Assembly (NCBI GenBank): GCA_938007995.1
Contig: CALLLW010000033.1
Span: 1 to 64,000 of the forward strand
From: an uncultured Granulosicoccaceae bacterium
GTDB taxonomy: Bacteria; Pseudomonadota; Gammaproteobacteria; Granulosicoccales; Granulosicoccaceae
Direction of reading: 5' to 3'
DNA length: 64,000 nt
Position 1 is the first letter of the stretch. The number at the start of each line of letters is the position of its first letter. Both the position numbers and the translations under genes were made by a program. A model generated the notes under the pieces. It saw only the letters and a program-made list of their open reading frames with translations. It did no database searches and was not told the DNA's origin. Of this stretch, positions 50,445-59,138 are shown piece after piece.

Positions 50445-51902
50445 TTGAAATATTTAATACCAGAAGTATCGAGGCGCGCACCTGTTGTTACAGCAGTAAC
50501 CGTCCTGACTTTGAGTCTTGTTTCATTAGTACCCGCTTCACATGCAAACTCGACTAAAGAAAATGAAAACGGAGAGACAAACTCCGGCGATTACCAGCAA
50601 GTGGTTGCCCCCATCGTCTTTCGGGATGGTGCGACCCACTTACGTAAAATAGACAACGTTAAAGGTGTCGCGTTTTCAGAAGGTGACATCATACTTGGTG
50701 ACGCCGCACGCTACTTTAATAGAGAACAAAACAAACAACCAGGCAAGCGTTCAGCGCTGGGGTTAAGTAACTATGTTTACGGCAAGGTATGGCCTAACGG
50801 CATTGTGCCTTATCGCGTCAGTCCAAACTTATCAGACGATGCAGCACAGAAAGTACGCACTGCTATCGACAGCTGGAACAACACCGGCGCTATCAGCCTG
50901 ATTGAGCGTACTGCTACCACCGAAAGCGCTTACCCGAACTATATCGACTTTATAGATACTGATCAGTGCGCATCCTGGGTGGGCTTTCAAAACGCTGGTC
51001 CGCAAAGTATATACACCGGCGATCAATGCAGCACAGGCAGCATGATTCATGAGATCGGCCATGCACTTGGCCTGTTGCACGAACATACACGACCGGACAG
51101 AGACAGCTTTGTGCAAGTTAACTGGAACAGTATCAGTGCAGACAAAGCACACAACTTCGATATCCTTGATGAGGCTATTACGCTGGGTGAGTACGACTAC
51201 GACTCCATCATGCACTATGGCTCGCACTTTTTTTCAAGTGACGGATCAGCCACCATTACCCCGCTGGACAGCAGTGTGCAAAAAATTGGTCAGCGGGAAT
51301 ACCTCAGTGATGGCGACCGCGCATCAATCATAGCGCTTTATCAAAGCGAGTATGCCCTGGTTACCGCTTCTTCTGCATCTGCGGTTGTCGGTGAAACCAT
51401 ACAACTCGATATGTTTGTTACCAACAACAGCGATACGGGTGTTAACACTTTGCGGCTCGAAACGACGGTACCGTCAGAAACAACACTGGTATCTTTTTCC
51501 TCACCATCCTGGGTTTGTCAGCAGGATGGTGCGGGCGCAAACGTTAAGTGCCTGTCTCCAGCGCTGGCACAAAGCGATAGCTCAACGGTTTCTGTGAGTT
51601 TGTCTGCTCCAGATGCTCAGGGTGAAGTCAGTTTTGAATCAACACTCAGCGCCAACACCGCCGATGCAGACAATACCAATAATCAGGATAGCTCCAGCAC
51701 TCTGGTTGTCGCGTCGGCCGACGATCTACCGGTTGCTGCCAATGGTTCGGCCAGCGCTGCTGCGGCCAGCGTACGGGTTAATACACAGCCAGCGTTCGCT
51801 GCCGCGACTCCGGCAGAGGCATCGAGCGGCGGCGGGTCATTTCCTGCGCTTGCGGCAGCACTTGGCATTCTGCTGACATCGCTTCGCAGAAAACGGGTTT
51901 AG
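50445..51902 (+). CDS. Secreted astacin-like (M12A) metalloprotease with GlyGly-CTERM tail
   Basis: 485 residues. The start is TTG 50445, supported by AGGGG about 8 bases upstream. An exported N-terminus (VVTAVTVLTLSLVSLVPASH) and a propeptide-like region lead to the astacin catalytic domain: VWPNGIVPYRVSP, zinc site MIHEIGHALGLLHEHTRPDR, and Met-turn YDSIMHYGSHFF. Next comes a DUF11/Ig-like domain (GETIQLDMFVTNNSDTGVNT) with a Cys pair, an Ala/Ser-rich linker and a C-terminal SSGGG, hydrophobic helix (FPALAAALGILLTSL) and RRKR: a GlyGly-CTERM sorting signal for rhombosortase and type II secretion. It should digest proteins outside the cell. Confidence 0.9.
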   Translation: MKYLIPEVSRRAPVVTAVTVLTLSLVSLVPASHANSTKENENGETNSGDYQQVVAPIVFRDGATHLRKIDNVKGVAFSEGDIILGDAARYFNREQNKQPGKRSALGLSNYVYGKVWPNGIVPYRVSPNLSDDAAQKVRTAIDSWNNTGAISLIERTATTESAYPNYIDFIDTDQCASWVGFQNAGPQSIYTGDQCSTGSMIHEIGHALGLLHEHTRPDRDSFVQVNWNSISADKAHNFDILDEAITLGEYDYDSIMHYGSHFFSSDGSATITPLDSSVQKIGQREYLSDGDRASIIALYQSEYALVTASSASAVVGETIQLDMFVTNNSDTGVNTLRLETTVPSETTLVSFSSPSWVCQQDGAGANVKCLSPALAQSDSSTVSVSLSAPDAQGEVSFESTLSANTADADNTNNQDSSSTLVVASADDLPVAANGSASAAAASVRVNTQPAFAAATPAEASSGGGSFPALAAALGILLTSLRRKRV

Positions 51903-52050
51903 TAAGGTTCTAAGCGAAAAACTACATTACGTGCCTGGCAGGTTTTCTGGGCAGGTTTTCTGCGCAGGCCGTCCCGATTGCAGAAACCGACACCGAATTA
52001 ACCGAACTGCTGTGATAGTCTCTCGCTGTTGAAAGAGCTGCAGCAACTGA

Positions 52051-53235
52051 ATGAAAGTAATGATAAGTGCTGGCGAAGCTTCCGGTGATATTCACGCCGC
52101 GGAGCTTGTCAGAGCGATGAAAAAAAGAACCAGGCAAGAATTTCCGGATCACGGGGAGTTTGAGTGCTTTGGCATGGGCGGGAGAAATCTGGCGAAAAAT
52201 GGCGTCGAACTGCTGGTCGACGTCGAAAATAATGCCGTCATGGGGCTGCTTGAAGTTTTGCACAAGTACCCTACCCTGCGCTCCGGTCTGGCAACACTGA
52301 GACGAGCACTGACAGACCGCGAGCCGGATGTACTGATTCTGGTCGACTACCCGGGCTTTAACATGAAACTCGCCGCCACAGCGCGCGAACTCGGCATTCC
52401 GGTCTTGTATTTCATAGCCCCGAAAGTCTGGGCATCCCGCGCGGGACGCGTCAACGAACTCAAAAAGCTGGTTGACCACGTAGCGCTGATTCTACCCTTC
52501 GAAAAGAAAATCTTTGATGAAGCCGAGGTACCTGCAACGTACGTGGGCAATCCGCTTCTTGATAACCATAAATTAGTCAGCGCTGCCAATACATCAGTCA
52601 AGCATCGCGATACGAAACAGATCGTGTTAATGCCCGGCAGCCGCAAGAGTGAGGTCAGTATGTTGCTGCCACCTATGCTTGAGGCTTGCGAGAAACTACT
52701 GGCACAGACAACCGAATCTGATAATTTTCGTTGCCCTATAGACTTCGTACTGCCAGTGGCTGATACCATTCAGCAGCAAGACATAGAGGCGATGATCAAT
52801 GCGCATAAAGTTGATGTCAGATTGATCGCGCCGGATGACTACACCACATTACGCAACAGCAGTGCAGCATTGGTTGCCTCAGGCACAGCGACACTTGAGC
52901 TGGCGATTCTGGGCATACCCATGGTGGTAATCTACAAGCTGAACACAATCAGTTACCAGGTTATAAAAAGAATGCTGACCACCCAGTACATCAGCCTGGT
53001 AAACATTATGGCTGACAACAACATCGTACCTGAAATTCTGCAAGACGATGTTACTGCGAAGAACCTTGCTCACGAAATGAGTCAGATTTTATTCGAAGAG
53101 GATGTGATAAAAAAGCAACGCGAAGGGCTCGCGGCGATTTATGAACAGCTGGGCAAACAAGGTGCCAGCGACCTTACAGCGGAGCTTGCTCTGTCTATGG
53201 TACGCGATAAAAGCGCCGAGCTGGCTGCAAGCTGA
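52051..53235 (+). CDS. lpxB: Lipid-A-disaccharide synthase
   Basis: 394 residues. The GT19 family is recognised by MISAGEASGDIHAAELVRAM, FGMGGRNLAKNGVELLVDVE, LILVDYPGFNMKLA, FIAPKVWASRAGRVNELKKL and TYVGNPLLDN, then VLMPGSRKSEVSMLLPPMLE and ALVASGTATLELAILGIPMV. LpxB joins UDP-2,3-diacylglucosamine and lipid X to form the lipid A disaccharide, peripheral to the inner membrane. It converges on lpxA with 77 bases between the stops, whereas in most gammaproteobacteria lpxB follows lpxA in one operon. ATG start at 52051. Confidence 0.96.
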   Translation: MKVMISAGEASGDIHAAELVRAMKKRTRQEFPDHGEFECFGMGGRNLAKNGVELLVDVENNAVMGLLEVLHKYPTLRSGLATLRRALTDREPDVLILVDYPGFNMKLAATARELGIPVLYFIAPKVWASRAGRVNELKKLVDHVALILPFEKKIFDEAEVPATYVGNPLLDNHKLVSAANTSVKHRDTKQIVLMPGSRKSEVSMLLPPMLEACEKLLAQTTESDNFRCPIDFVLPVADTIQQQDIEAMINAHKVDVRLIAPDDYTTLRNSSAALVASGTATLELAILGIPMVVIYKLNTISYQVIKRMLTTQYISLVNIMADNNIVPEILQDDVTAKNLAHEMSQILFEEDVIKKQREGLAAIYEQLGKQGASDLTAELALSMVRDKSAELAAS

Positions 53236-53312
53236 TTCAAAATCTATTGCGGGATTAGCAGCAAGTGCACTTTTAGAAGAGCCCCTCTTCTACTTGAATC
53301 ACGATAAACCTG

Positions 53313-54086
53313 TTAACTGACAACACCTCGGGTTGCAGTGCGTACAAATTCCAGCAGATTTGCAACGCTTTCATATTGCGCGGCTAGTGTCTCTACCTCG
53401 GCAAAAACATTGTCTTCAACAACACCTTTTCTGCGAATCAGTTTTACATAGCTCTGCTGTATCGCTCTTATTTCTTCAGCACTGTAACCACGCCTTTTTA
53501 AGCCTTCTTTATTAATACCTTTTGACTCTGCGAAGTGCCCACTGACAAGCACATACGGTGGCACATCCTTGTTTATAACGGAGCCCATACCTGAAAAGCT
53601 GTGTGCGCCGATTCGGCTGAACTGATGCACCAGTGAAAATCCACCAAGAATAGCGTTGTCTCCCACCGATACATGACCTGCCAATGAGGCCGAGTTGGCA
53701 AACACTGCGCGATTTTCAACCTGACAGTCATGTGCGATATGCACATAAGCCATCAACAGATTATCGTCTCCGATACGTGTTAAGCCGCCACCACCGGATG
53801 TACCGCGATTAATCGTGACAAACTCACGAATTCTGTTACGACTGCCAATCTCAAGCCGACTGTCAGCACCGTCGAACTTCAGGTCTTGCGGGTCGGCTCC
53901 TATAGAGGCAAACTGAAATATGTGGTTGCCATCACCTATGGTGGTAGGACCGTCAATTACTACATGTGGCCCGACAGTATTATCAGCACCAAGCACAACA
54001 TCTGCACCGATGACCGCAAACGGGCCAATGGTACAACTCTCGTGAACGCTGGCACCGGGATCAATGACCGCAGAAGCATGTATCAC
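53313..54086 (-). CDS. lpxA: UDP-N-acetylglucosamine acyltransferase LpxA
   Basis: 257 residues of left-handed beta-helix hexapeptide repeats (SAVIDPGASVHESCTIGPFA; VIGADVVLGADNTVGPHVVI). The catalytic His is in YVHIAHDCQVEN, and the helical C-terminus (RRGYSAEEIRAIQQSYVKLI) matches LpxA. It transfers a 3-hydroxyacyl chain from ACP to UDP-GlcNAc, the first step of lipid A synthesis. The GTG start at 54086 overlaps the fabZ TGA by a few bases, so the two are coupled. Last gene of the operon. Confidence 0.96.
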   Translation of the reverse strand: MIHASAVIDPGASVHESCTIGPFAVIGADVVLGADNTVGPHVVIDGPTTIGDGNHIFQFASIGADPQDLKFDGADSRLEIGSRNRIREFVTINRGTSGGGGLTRIGDDNLLMAYVHIAHDCQVENRAVFANSASLAGHVSVGDNAILGGFSLVHQFSRIGAHSFSGMGSVINKDVPPYVLVSGHFAESKGINKEGLKRRGYSAEEIRAIQQSYVKLIRRKGVVEDNVFAEVETLAAQYESVANLLEFVRTATRGVVS

Positions 54087-54532
54087 AGCTCGATCTCGTT
54101 TTTGGCGATGATAATCTCGGCGCTACAGCACAGCGTGTCATCTACCAGTGCGGTGGCCTCGAATCTGGAGATACCTCTGCGGGTTTTCTGGTGAACCACT
54201 TTAAGCTTCATCTGATCACCCGGCACCACCTGCTTCTTAAAACGGGCATTATCAATACCTACCAGCAAATACAAAGTCTCTTCACTGGGATACCCGCCAA
54301 GCTCTCGAAAAGTATAAACCGCACAACACTGCGCCATGGCTTCCAGAATCAGCACTCCGGGAAACACCGGAAACTGTGGGAAATGACCGGTAAATATCGG
54401 CTCATTAGCAGTAACGTTTTTGATGGCTTCTAACTGAACCCCAGCTTCAATACTGGTAACGCGGTCAATCAACAAGAACGGGTAGCGGTGCGGCAGGTAT
54501 TTTACAATTTCTGTGATGTCGAGTTTATCCAA
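54083..54532 (-). CDS. fabZ: 3-hydroxyacyl-ACP dehydratase FabZ
   Basis: About 149 residues from TTG 54532, chosen because AGAGGA is 6 bases upstream and the conserved N-terminus (DKLDITEIVKYLPHRYPFLL) begins there. A GTG at 54568 would add 12 residues without support. The hot-dog fold active site is FTGHFPQFPVFPG with the catalytic His, then GVLILEAMAQC with the Glu. It dehydrates 3-hydroxyacyl-ACP in fatty acid synthesis and balances acyl supply with lipid A. Between lpxD and lpxA as usual. Confidence 0.95.
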   Translation of the reverse strand: MDKLDITEIVKYLPHRYPFLLIDRVTSIEAGVQLEAIKNVTANEPIFTGHFPQFPVFPGVLILEAMAQCCAVYTFRELGGYPSEETLYLLVGIDNARFKKQVVPGDQMKLKVVHQKTRRGISRFEATALVDDTLCCSAEIIIAKNEIEL

Positions 54533-54643
54533 GACTAATCCTCTGTTTGTGCACCACAGTTTGAGCACTTCATTATTAATGAAACTATTGATGACTGAAC
54601 GCCATCGGTTATTTTATAGAAAACACCCGTCTATACCAGCGCC

Positions 54644-55660
54644 TCAGGATTTCAGTTTACCCACTTGCCTGCTGAGCTCGTCCAGCTTATGTAGCCTCAC
54701 TGCATTTTTTCGCCACTGTTTTGAAGGCTCAAGTGGAAACCCTGACGAATAACTACCGGGCTGCGTCACTGAGTTATTGACGAAAGAATTTGCGGTGATC
54801 ATCACGTTATCACATAGTTTGATATGCCCCACGATCGACACTGCACCACCGATCCTGCAGTTAGCACCAATTGTGGTACTACCGGCAACACCCGTGCAGC
54901 CAGCGATGGCAGTATTCTTTCCAATCATAACGTTATGGGCAATTTGAATGTGGTTATCGAGAATAACGCCATCACTGATTACGGTATTTTCAATCGCCCC
55001 GCGATCTACCGTGGTGCATGCACCAATACTGACTCTGTTGCCGATCTGCACCGCACCAAGTTGGTAGATTTTTTCCCAGCCGTCTGCTGAAGGTGCAAAA
55101 CCAAACCCGTCAGCACCAATCACTGCTCCTGAATGGATTTCGCAGTCACTCCCTACTGTGCATCCATGTAACAAGGTTGCATTGGGATGAATCACTGTAT
55201 TTGCACCAATAGTGCAGCCTTTGCCAATGAATACACCAGCACCCACTTTAGCTGATCTGCCCAATATCACACCGGCTTCGATAACCGCGTGCGCGTCAAT
55301 CGATACACCTTCGGCGATGATTGCAGCATCATCAATACTGGCAGAATTATGAACTGTAGCCGGCTGCACACCCCTGTTGTGCTCTGCCCAAACGCGAGTC
55401 AGTCTGGCGTAACCCAGATAGGGATTATCCATAATCAGACGTGTACATTCAGTTTCATCAATAAACTGACGGGAGATAATCACAGCGGAAGCACTGGAAG
55501 ATCTCAATGCAGCAAGATATTTGGGACCAGTAATGAAGGTGATCGCACCGTTCGCGGCATGATCTATCGACGCGATCGAGGTGATGACTGTATTCGGATC
55601 ACCAACAATTTCAGCACCGATTGCATCGGCAATAGGCCCACACTTTAAAGATGTTGTCAT
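54644..55660 (-). CDS. lpxD: UDP-3-O-acylglucosamine N-acyltransferase LpxD
   Basis: 338 residues. An N-terminal uridine-binding domain (IADAIGAEIVGDPNTVITSI; GPKYLAALRSSSASAVIISR; NPYLGYARLTRVWAEHNRGV) is followed by hexapeptide repeats, the marker GAVIGADGFGFAPSADGWEK, the catalytic His in NHIQIAHNVMIG, and a short C-terminal helix. It adds the second 3-hydroxyacyl chain to lipid A precursors. ATG start at 55660. Upstream is the Skp gene after 112 bases, downstream fabZ after 111 bases. Confidence 0.96.
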   Translation of the reverse strand: MTTSLKCGPIADAIGAEIVGDPNTVITSIASIDHAANGAITFITGPKYLAALRSSSASAVIISRQFIDETECTRLIMDNPYLGYARLTRVWAEHNRGVQPATVHNSASIDDAAIIAEGVSIDAHAVIEAGVILGRSAKVGAGVFIGKGCTIGANTVIHPNATLLHGCTVGSDCEIHSGAVIGADGFGFAPSADGWEKIYQLGAVQIGNRVSIGACTTVDRGAIENTVISDGVILDNHIQIAHNVMIGKNTAIAGCTGVAGSTTIGANCRIGGAVSIVGHIKLCDNVMITANSFVNNSVTQPGSYSSGFPLEPSKQWRKNAVRLHKLDELSRQVGKLKS

Positions 55661-55772
55661 ACCGCAGCAAAGCGCGTGATAGAGGGGAATTGTGTTGCCT
55701 GATGCAATACTGTGGTGCGACTGTTGATCAACAAGTGTCTGAACTTGCGGTTGTTACGTTTAAACCACACCA

Positions 55773-56324
55773 CTAATTACTTTGCGCATCATCAGTGACC
55801 GCTTGCTGCAGTTCAATCAGCACTTTATCAGTGACATCCACCGTCTTGTTGGCAAACAGGACCCCGTCACTGATAATCATATCGTAGCTGTGGCGCTTGG
55901 CAAAATTCGCAATAGCATCAAGTACGTAAACGCGGACTTTTTTAAATTCCTGGTTTTTTTGAATATTCAGCTCTTCTCGAAATTCCTGCTCATCGCGCTT
56001 GATTCGGCGTTCTACTTTTCTGTATTCGCGTTCTCTAAACGCCCTGTCAGAGGTGCTGAGCGTCTGGTCTTCCAGCTCATCCCGCAGGATCTCAAGCTCC
56101 ACTTTTTGCTGCTTGATAAAGTCCTGCCTCGGGGCAAACTCACGTTCGAGCCGGCTGCTGGCTGCACGGGCCTGCGGGGCCTCATCAATCAGGAAGGGAA
56201 TATCGACAAAACCGATTTTGATGTCAGCTGCTGCAACGCTCCCGCTGGCTATCAGCAGCAGACAAATTGTCGCAAAGCGCGCCGTAAGACAACGTTCCTC
56301 CAGCCAGCGTAAAATCAATCTCAT
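55773..56324 (-). CDS. Periplasmic chaperone Skp/OmpH
   Basis: 183 residues. A signal peptide (FATICLLLIASGSVAAA) precedes DIKIGFVDIPFLIDEAPQAR, the short beta strand core, and two long charged helices (REFAPRQDFIKQQKVELEIL; REREYRKVERRIKRDEQEFR) that form the Skp tentacles, ending with a strand pair (DMIISDGVLFANKTVDVTDK). Skp trimers hold unfolded outer membrane proteins on the way to BamA, which is encoded just upstream. The C-terminus is short and polar. Confidence 0.93.
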   Translation of the reverse strand: MRLILRWLEERCLTARFATICLLLIASGSVAAADIKIGFVDIPFLIDEAPQARAASSRLEREFAPRQDFIKQQKVELEILRDELEDQTLSTSDRAFREREYRKVERRIKRDEQEFREELNIQKNQEFKKVRVYVLDAIANFAKRHSYDMIISDGVLFANKTVDVTDKVLIELQQAVTDDAQSN

Positions 56325-56529
56325 GGCTGGATTCTATCGCAAATTGAGCGTCGCGCTATAGCTGGATGAGTCAAGGCAGGAAATTTAATAGAGAATTTGC
56401 GCCCAAAGTCAGGCAGGTCGCCCGGCAGAGTAGGGAATAAAGGCGTGGGAATGAAAATTAAACTGAAATAATAATTACTTATGGGTTAATCAACGATCAG
56501 AAAGATCAATCCGCTTTACGTATTCGCCT

Positions 56530-56594
56530 GACTTATCGGCTCGACCTTTTAGCTGGACTTACCGGCTCAACTTATCAGTTCGACTTACTCAAGC
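56530..56594. repeat. 13-bp-period tandem repeat (5 units) between bamA and skp
   Basis: Consecutive 13-bp units GACTTATCGGCTC, GACCTTTTAGCTG, GACTTACCGGCTC, AACTTATCAGTTC and GACTTACTCAAGC begin at 56530, 56543, 56556, 56569 and 56582, exactly in register. It lies in the 354-base gap inside the otherwise compact operon; the rest of that gap holds no gene. Confidence 0.85.
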
Positions 56595-56678
56595 CGACAG
56601 GGGCTTCACTTCGACCGGGGGTGTTGTTTTAGCGAGCCCCGGAGGAGCATGAGTGATTTCAGTACCCTGCCACAACCG

Positions 56679-59003
56679 CTAAAACAGCGACCCAATGGTG
56701 AATTGGAAGTTGTCGCGGATGTCGGTTGGATCATCGTTGAAGGTCTGGGCGTAGCTGAAAGTCAGCGGCCCGATGGGTGCCAACCAGACAAACGCCAGGC
56801 CGTAGGACCCACGCAACTCATCAACCTCAAAATCAGTCACGTCACTGTAGACGTTACCAAAATCTGTAAACAAGCTCAGTCGGGTTGCGCCATTCGCCTC
56901 AGTAAAAGGTGGCGGAAAAATCAGCTCGAAAGATCCGATTGTACGAAAATCTCCACCAATCGCGTCACCCATTTCCTGCGGCCCGAGAGTGTTGGTTCTG
57001 TAGCCGCGCACGGATTGTATGCCTCCGGCAAAAAAGCGACGAAAGAAAGGCAGACTTCCGAGATCCTCTTCACCTTCGCCGTAGTTGACCCTTGCACCCA
57101 GAGAGAGAGTTAGCGCGTCTGACAGTGGATAAAAGTACTCAAAGTTGTAGCCGAGCCTTATGTAGGTCAGATCACTAAAAGGTGTTGTGGCGTCAAGTGA
57201 GATGGAGTTACGGGCGCCGCTGGTAGCGAATACTGTGCGATCACGAGTATCGTGCGTATAGGCCAGCGTTACATCAAATAGATCATGCTCCGAGCCTTGC
57301 TCCTCGATAAAGTCAGTCACCTCCATCAAGCTGCCTTCGGTACCGATAACATCAACACGCTCATAACCAAAACCAACACTGAAGGTTGAAAATTCACTCA
57401 GCGGGACGCCATAGCGTACGCTTGCGCCGTAGCTATCAAGGATGAAGTTCGCCGTGGAGGCCAGCTCACCTGTGTCGGTATTTCTAAGAAACAACCTCAC
57501 ATTGCGACTGATACCGTCATTGGTGTAGTAGGGATCCGTGTAGGAAATGGAGAAGTTATCCTGACTGGTACTGTTGTCAAAAGACACCGCCAGGCGCTCT
57601 CCGGTACCAAACAGGTTCTCTTGTGTAAAATTGATATTGAAGATAAATCCATCAGAACCAAAACCGGCCCCTGCACCGAATGATCCGGAAGCACCTTCAA
57701 GTACATTGACAGAGATATCAACCAGATCATCACTGCCTGGTACGCGCGGCGTTGTTATCGAAACTCTGTCTATATAGGGCAGTCTCTGCAATCGAGTCTG
57801 TGAACGGTTTAGCGCGGCAGGTGAAAAGCGACTGCCTTCCATTTGCCTCATCTCCCGGCGCAGCACTTCATCGTGAGTACGGTCCTGACCATTGAATATA
57901 ATACGGCGAACATACACGCGCTTACCTGGATTTAACGCATACTGCAGGTTCACGGTTCTATTTTCATCGTCCAGATCAGGTACAACGCTGACATCGGCAA
58001 ATGCAAAACCTTCTTCGCCGAGTCGATCACTGATTGCACTCGAACTCTCAGTCATTAATTTACGTGAATAGATTTCACCTTTGTCGAGCAGAATTAATGA
58101 GCTCAGCGCTGCTTCGTCAACCCCGAAGTCTTCATCAAGGCCGGCAATGCTGATGTCACCCACAGAGTATTGTTCGCCCTCATCAATATTGATAGTCACG
58201 TTGATGTCTTGCTTATCAGGCGATATCGTGACTTGTGTTGAGGTGATATCAAAACGAAGATAGCCACGATCAAAATACCATGCACGCAAGGCTTCGGTAT
58301 CTGCAGATAACTTTGCCCGAGAGTAGTTATCCCTTGAGCTGAAAGGATTCAGGCCCTGGGTGCCGGAAGCGAGAAGCTTGAGTAACTGGGATTCAGTGAA
58401 ATCTTCATTGCCAACAATGTTCATGTGGCTAATGCGGGCAACCTCACCCTCTTCGATTTCTATTTTTACAGCAACCCTGTTGCGCTCCAGTTCCTCAACA
58501 GAGGTCGCGACACGAGTGCCGTACTGCCCGCGACTGAAATATACCTGGCGCAGTTCAGTCTCGATATTGTCCAGTACAAAACGTCTGAAGATTCTGCCGG
58601 TCGCTAGTCCGACGTCATCCAGTGTTTCATTCAATTGTTCAGACGGGAGATCCTCATTGCCAACCACCTCAATCATCGCGATTGTCGGGCGTTCTGCTAT
58701 CTCGACAATCAGTGTTGTGCCATCGCGTGACAAACTGACATCATCAAAAAGCTCGGTATCGTACAGTGCTCTGATGAGTCTCGAGCTGTCACCGGGCCGG
58801 TACGTTTCGCCAGACCGGATTGGCAGATTCCGCAGTACATCACCGGTTTCTATTTGTTCGTTACCGCGCACCACTACGTCACCAATAACAAACTCGGTGT
58901 CCTGAGCTTGTGACAGCCCCGGGAAACTGGCAACGCCTGCTGCGCTGAGTAGAACCAGCATCAGAGCACGGCTACTGATTCGGCAAAAAGTACCTGAAGG
59001 CAT
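56679..59003 (-). CDS. bamA: Outer membrane assembly factor BamA
   Basis: About 774 residues from ATG 59003, which gives a proper signal peptide (SSRALMLVLLSAAGVASFPG); a TTG at 59093 is a weaker alternative. Five POTRA domains follow (the first FVIGDVVVRGNEQIETGDVL, the last VYVRRIIFNGQDRTHDEVLR), then a 16-strand barrel with the conserved loop motif SVRGYRTNTLGP and the C-terminal signature ending in F (NFQFTIGSLF). BamA is the core of the Bam complex that folds and inserts outer membrane proteins. Between rseP and skp in the operon. Confidence 0.96.
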   Translation of the reverse strand: MPSGTFCRISSRALMLVLLSAAGVASFPGLSQAQDTEFVIGDVVVRGNEQIETGDVLRNLPIRSGETYRPGDSSRLIRALYDTELFDDVSLSRDGTTLIVEIAERPTIAMIEVVGNEDLPSEQLNETLDDVGLATGRIFRRFVLDNIETELRQVYFSRGQYGTRVATSVEELERNRVAVKIEIEEGEVARISHMNIVGNEDFTESQLLKLLASGTQGLNPFSSRDNYSRAKLSADTEALRAWYFDRGYLRFDITSTQVTISPDKQDINVTINIDEGEQYSVGDISIAGLDEDFGVDEAALSSLILLDKGEIYSRKLMTESSSAISDRLGEEGFAFADVSVVPDLDDENRTVNLQYALNPGKRVYVRRIIFNGQDRTHDEVLRREMRQMEGSRFSPAALNRSQTRLQRLPYIDRVSITTPRVPGSDDLVDISVNVLEGASGSFGAGAGFGSDGFIFNINFTQENLFGTGERLAVSFDNSTSQDNFSISYTDPYYTNDGISRNVRLFLRNTDTGELASTANFILDSYGASVRYGVPLSEFSTFSVGFGYERVDVIGTEGSLMEVTDFIEEQGSEHDLFDVTLAYTHDTRDRTVFATSGARNSISLDATTPFSDLTYIRLGYNFEYFYPLSDALTLSLGARVNYGEGEEDLGSLPFFRRFFAGGIQSVRGYRTNTLGPQEMGDAIGGDFRTIGSFELIFPPPFTEANGATRLSLFTDFGNVYSDVTDFEVDELRGSYGLAFVWLAPIGPLTFSYAQTFNDDPTDIRDNFQFTIGSLF

Positions 59004-59138
59004 GAAAGGTGTGCAAGCGGAGAATTCGCGCAAGCATATCAAGCGTGCAGCGGCAAATGAATTACCGAATCTAAAGTTATTTGATAGGCACAATTTTATG
59101 TACGTGGCTCGCTCTTGCTTGTGCTGTCTGAGCTCTGG

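Noticed and set aside
56649-57113. Plus-strand open frame of 154 codons over the bamA 3' end
   Set aside because: It is antisense to the bamA barrel, which is strongly conserved; an RBS-like GGAGGAG before it is probably chance.
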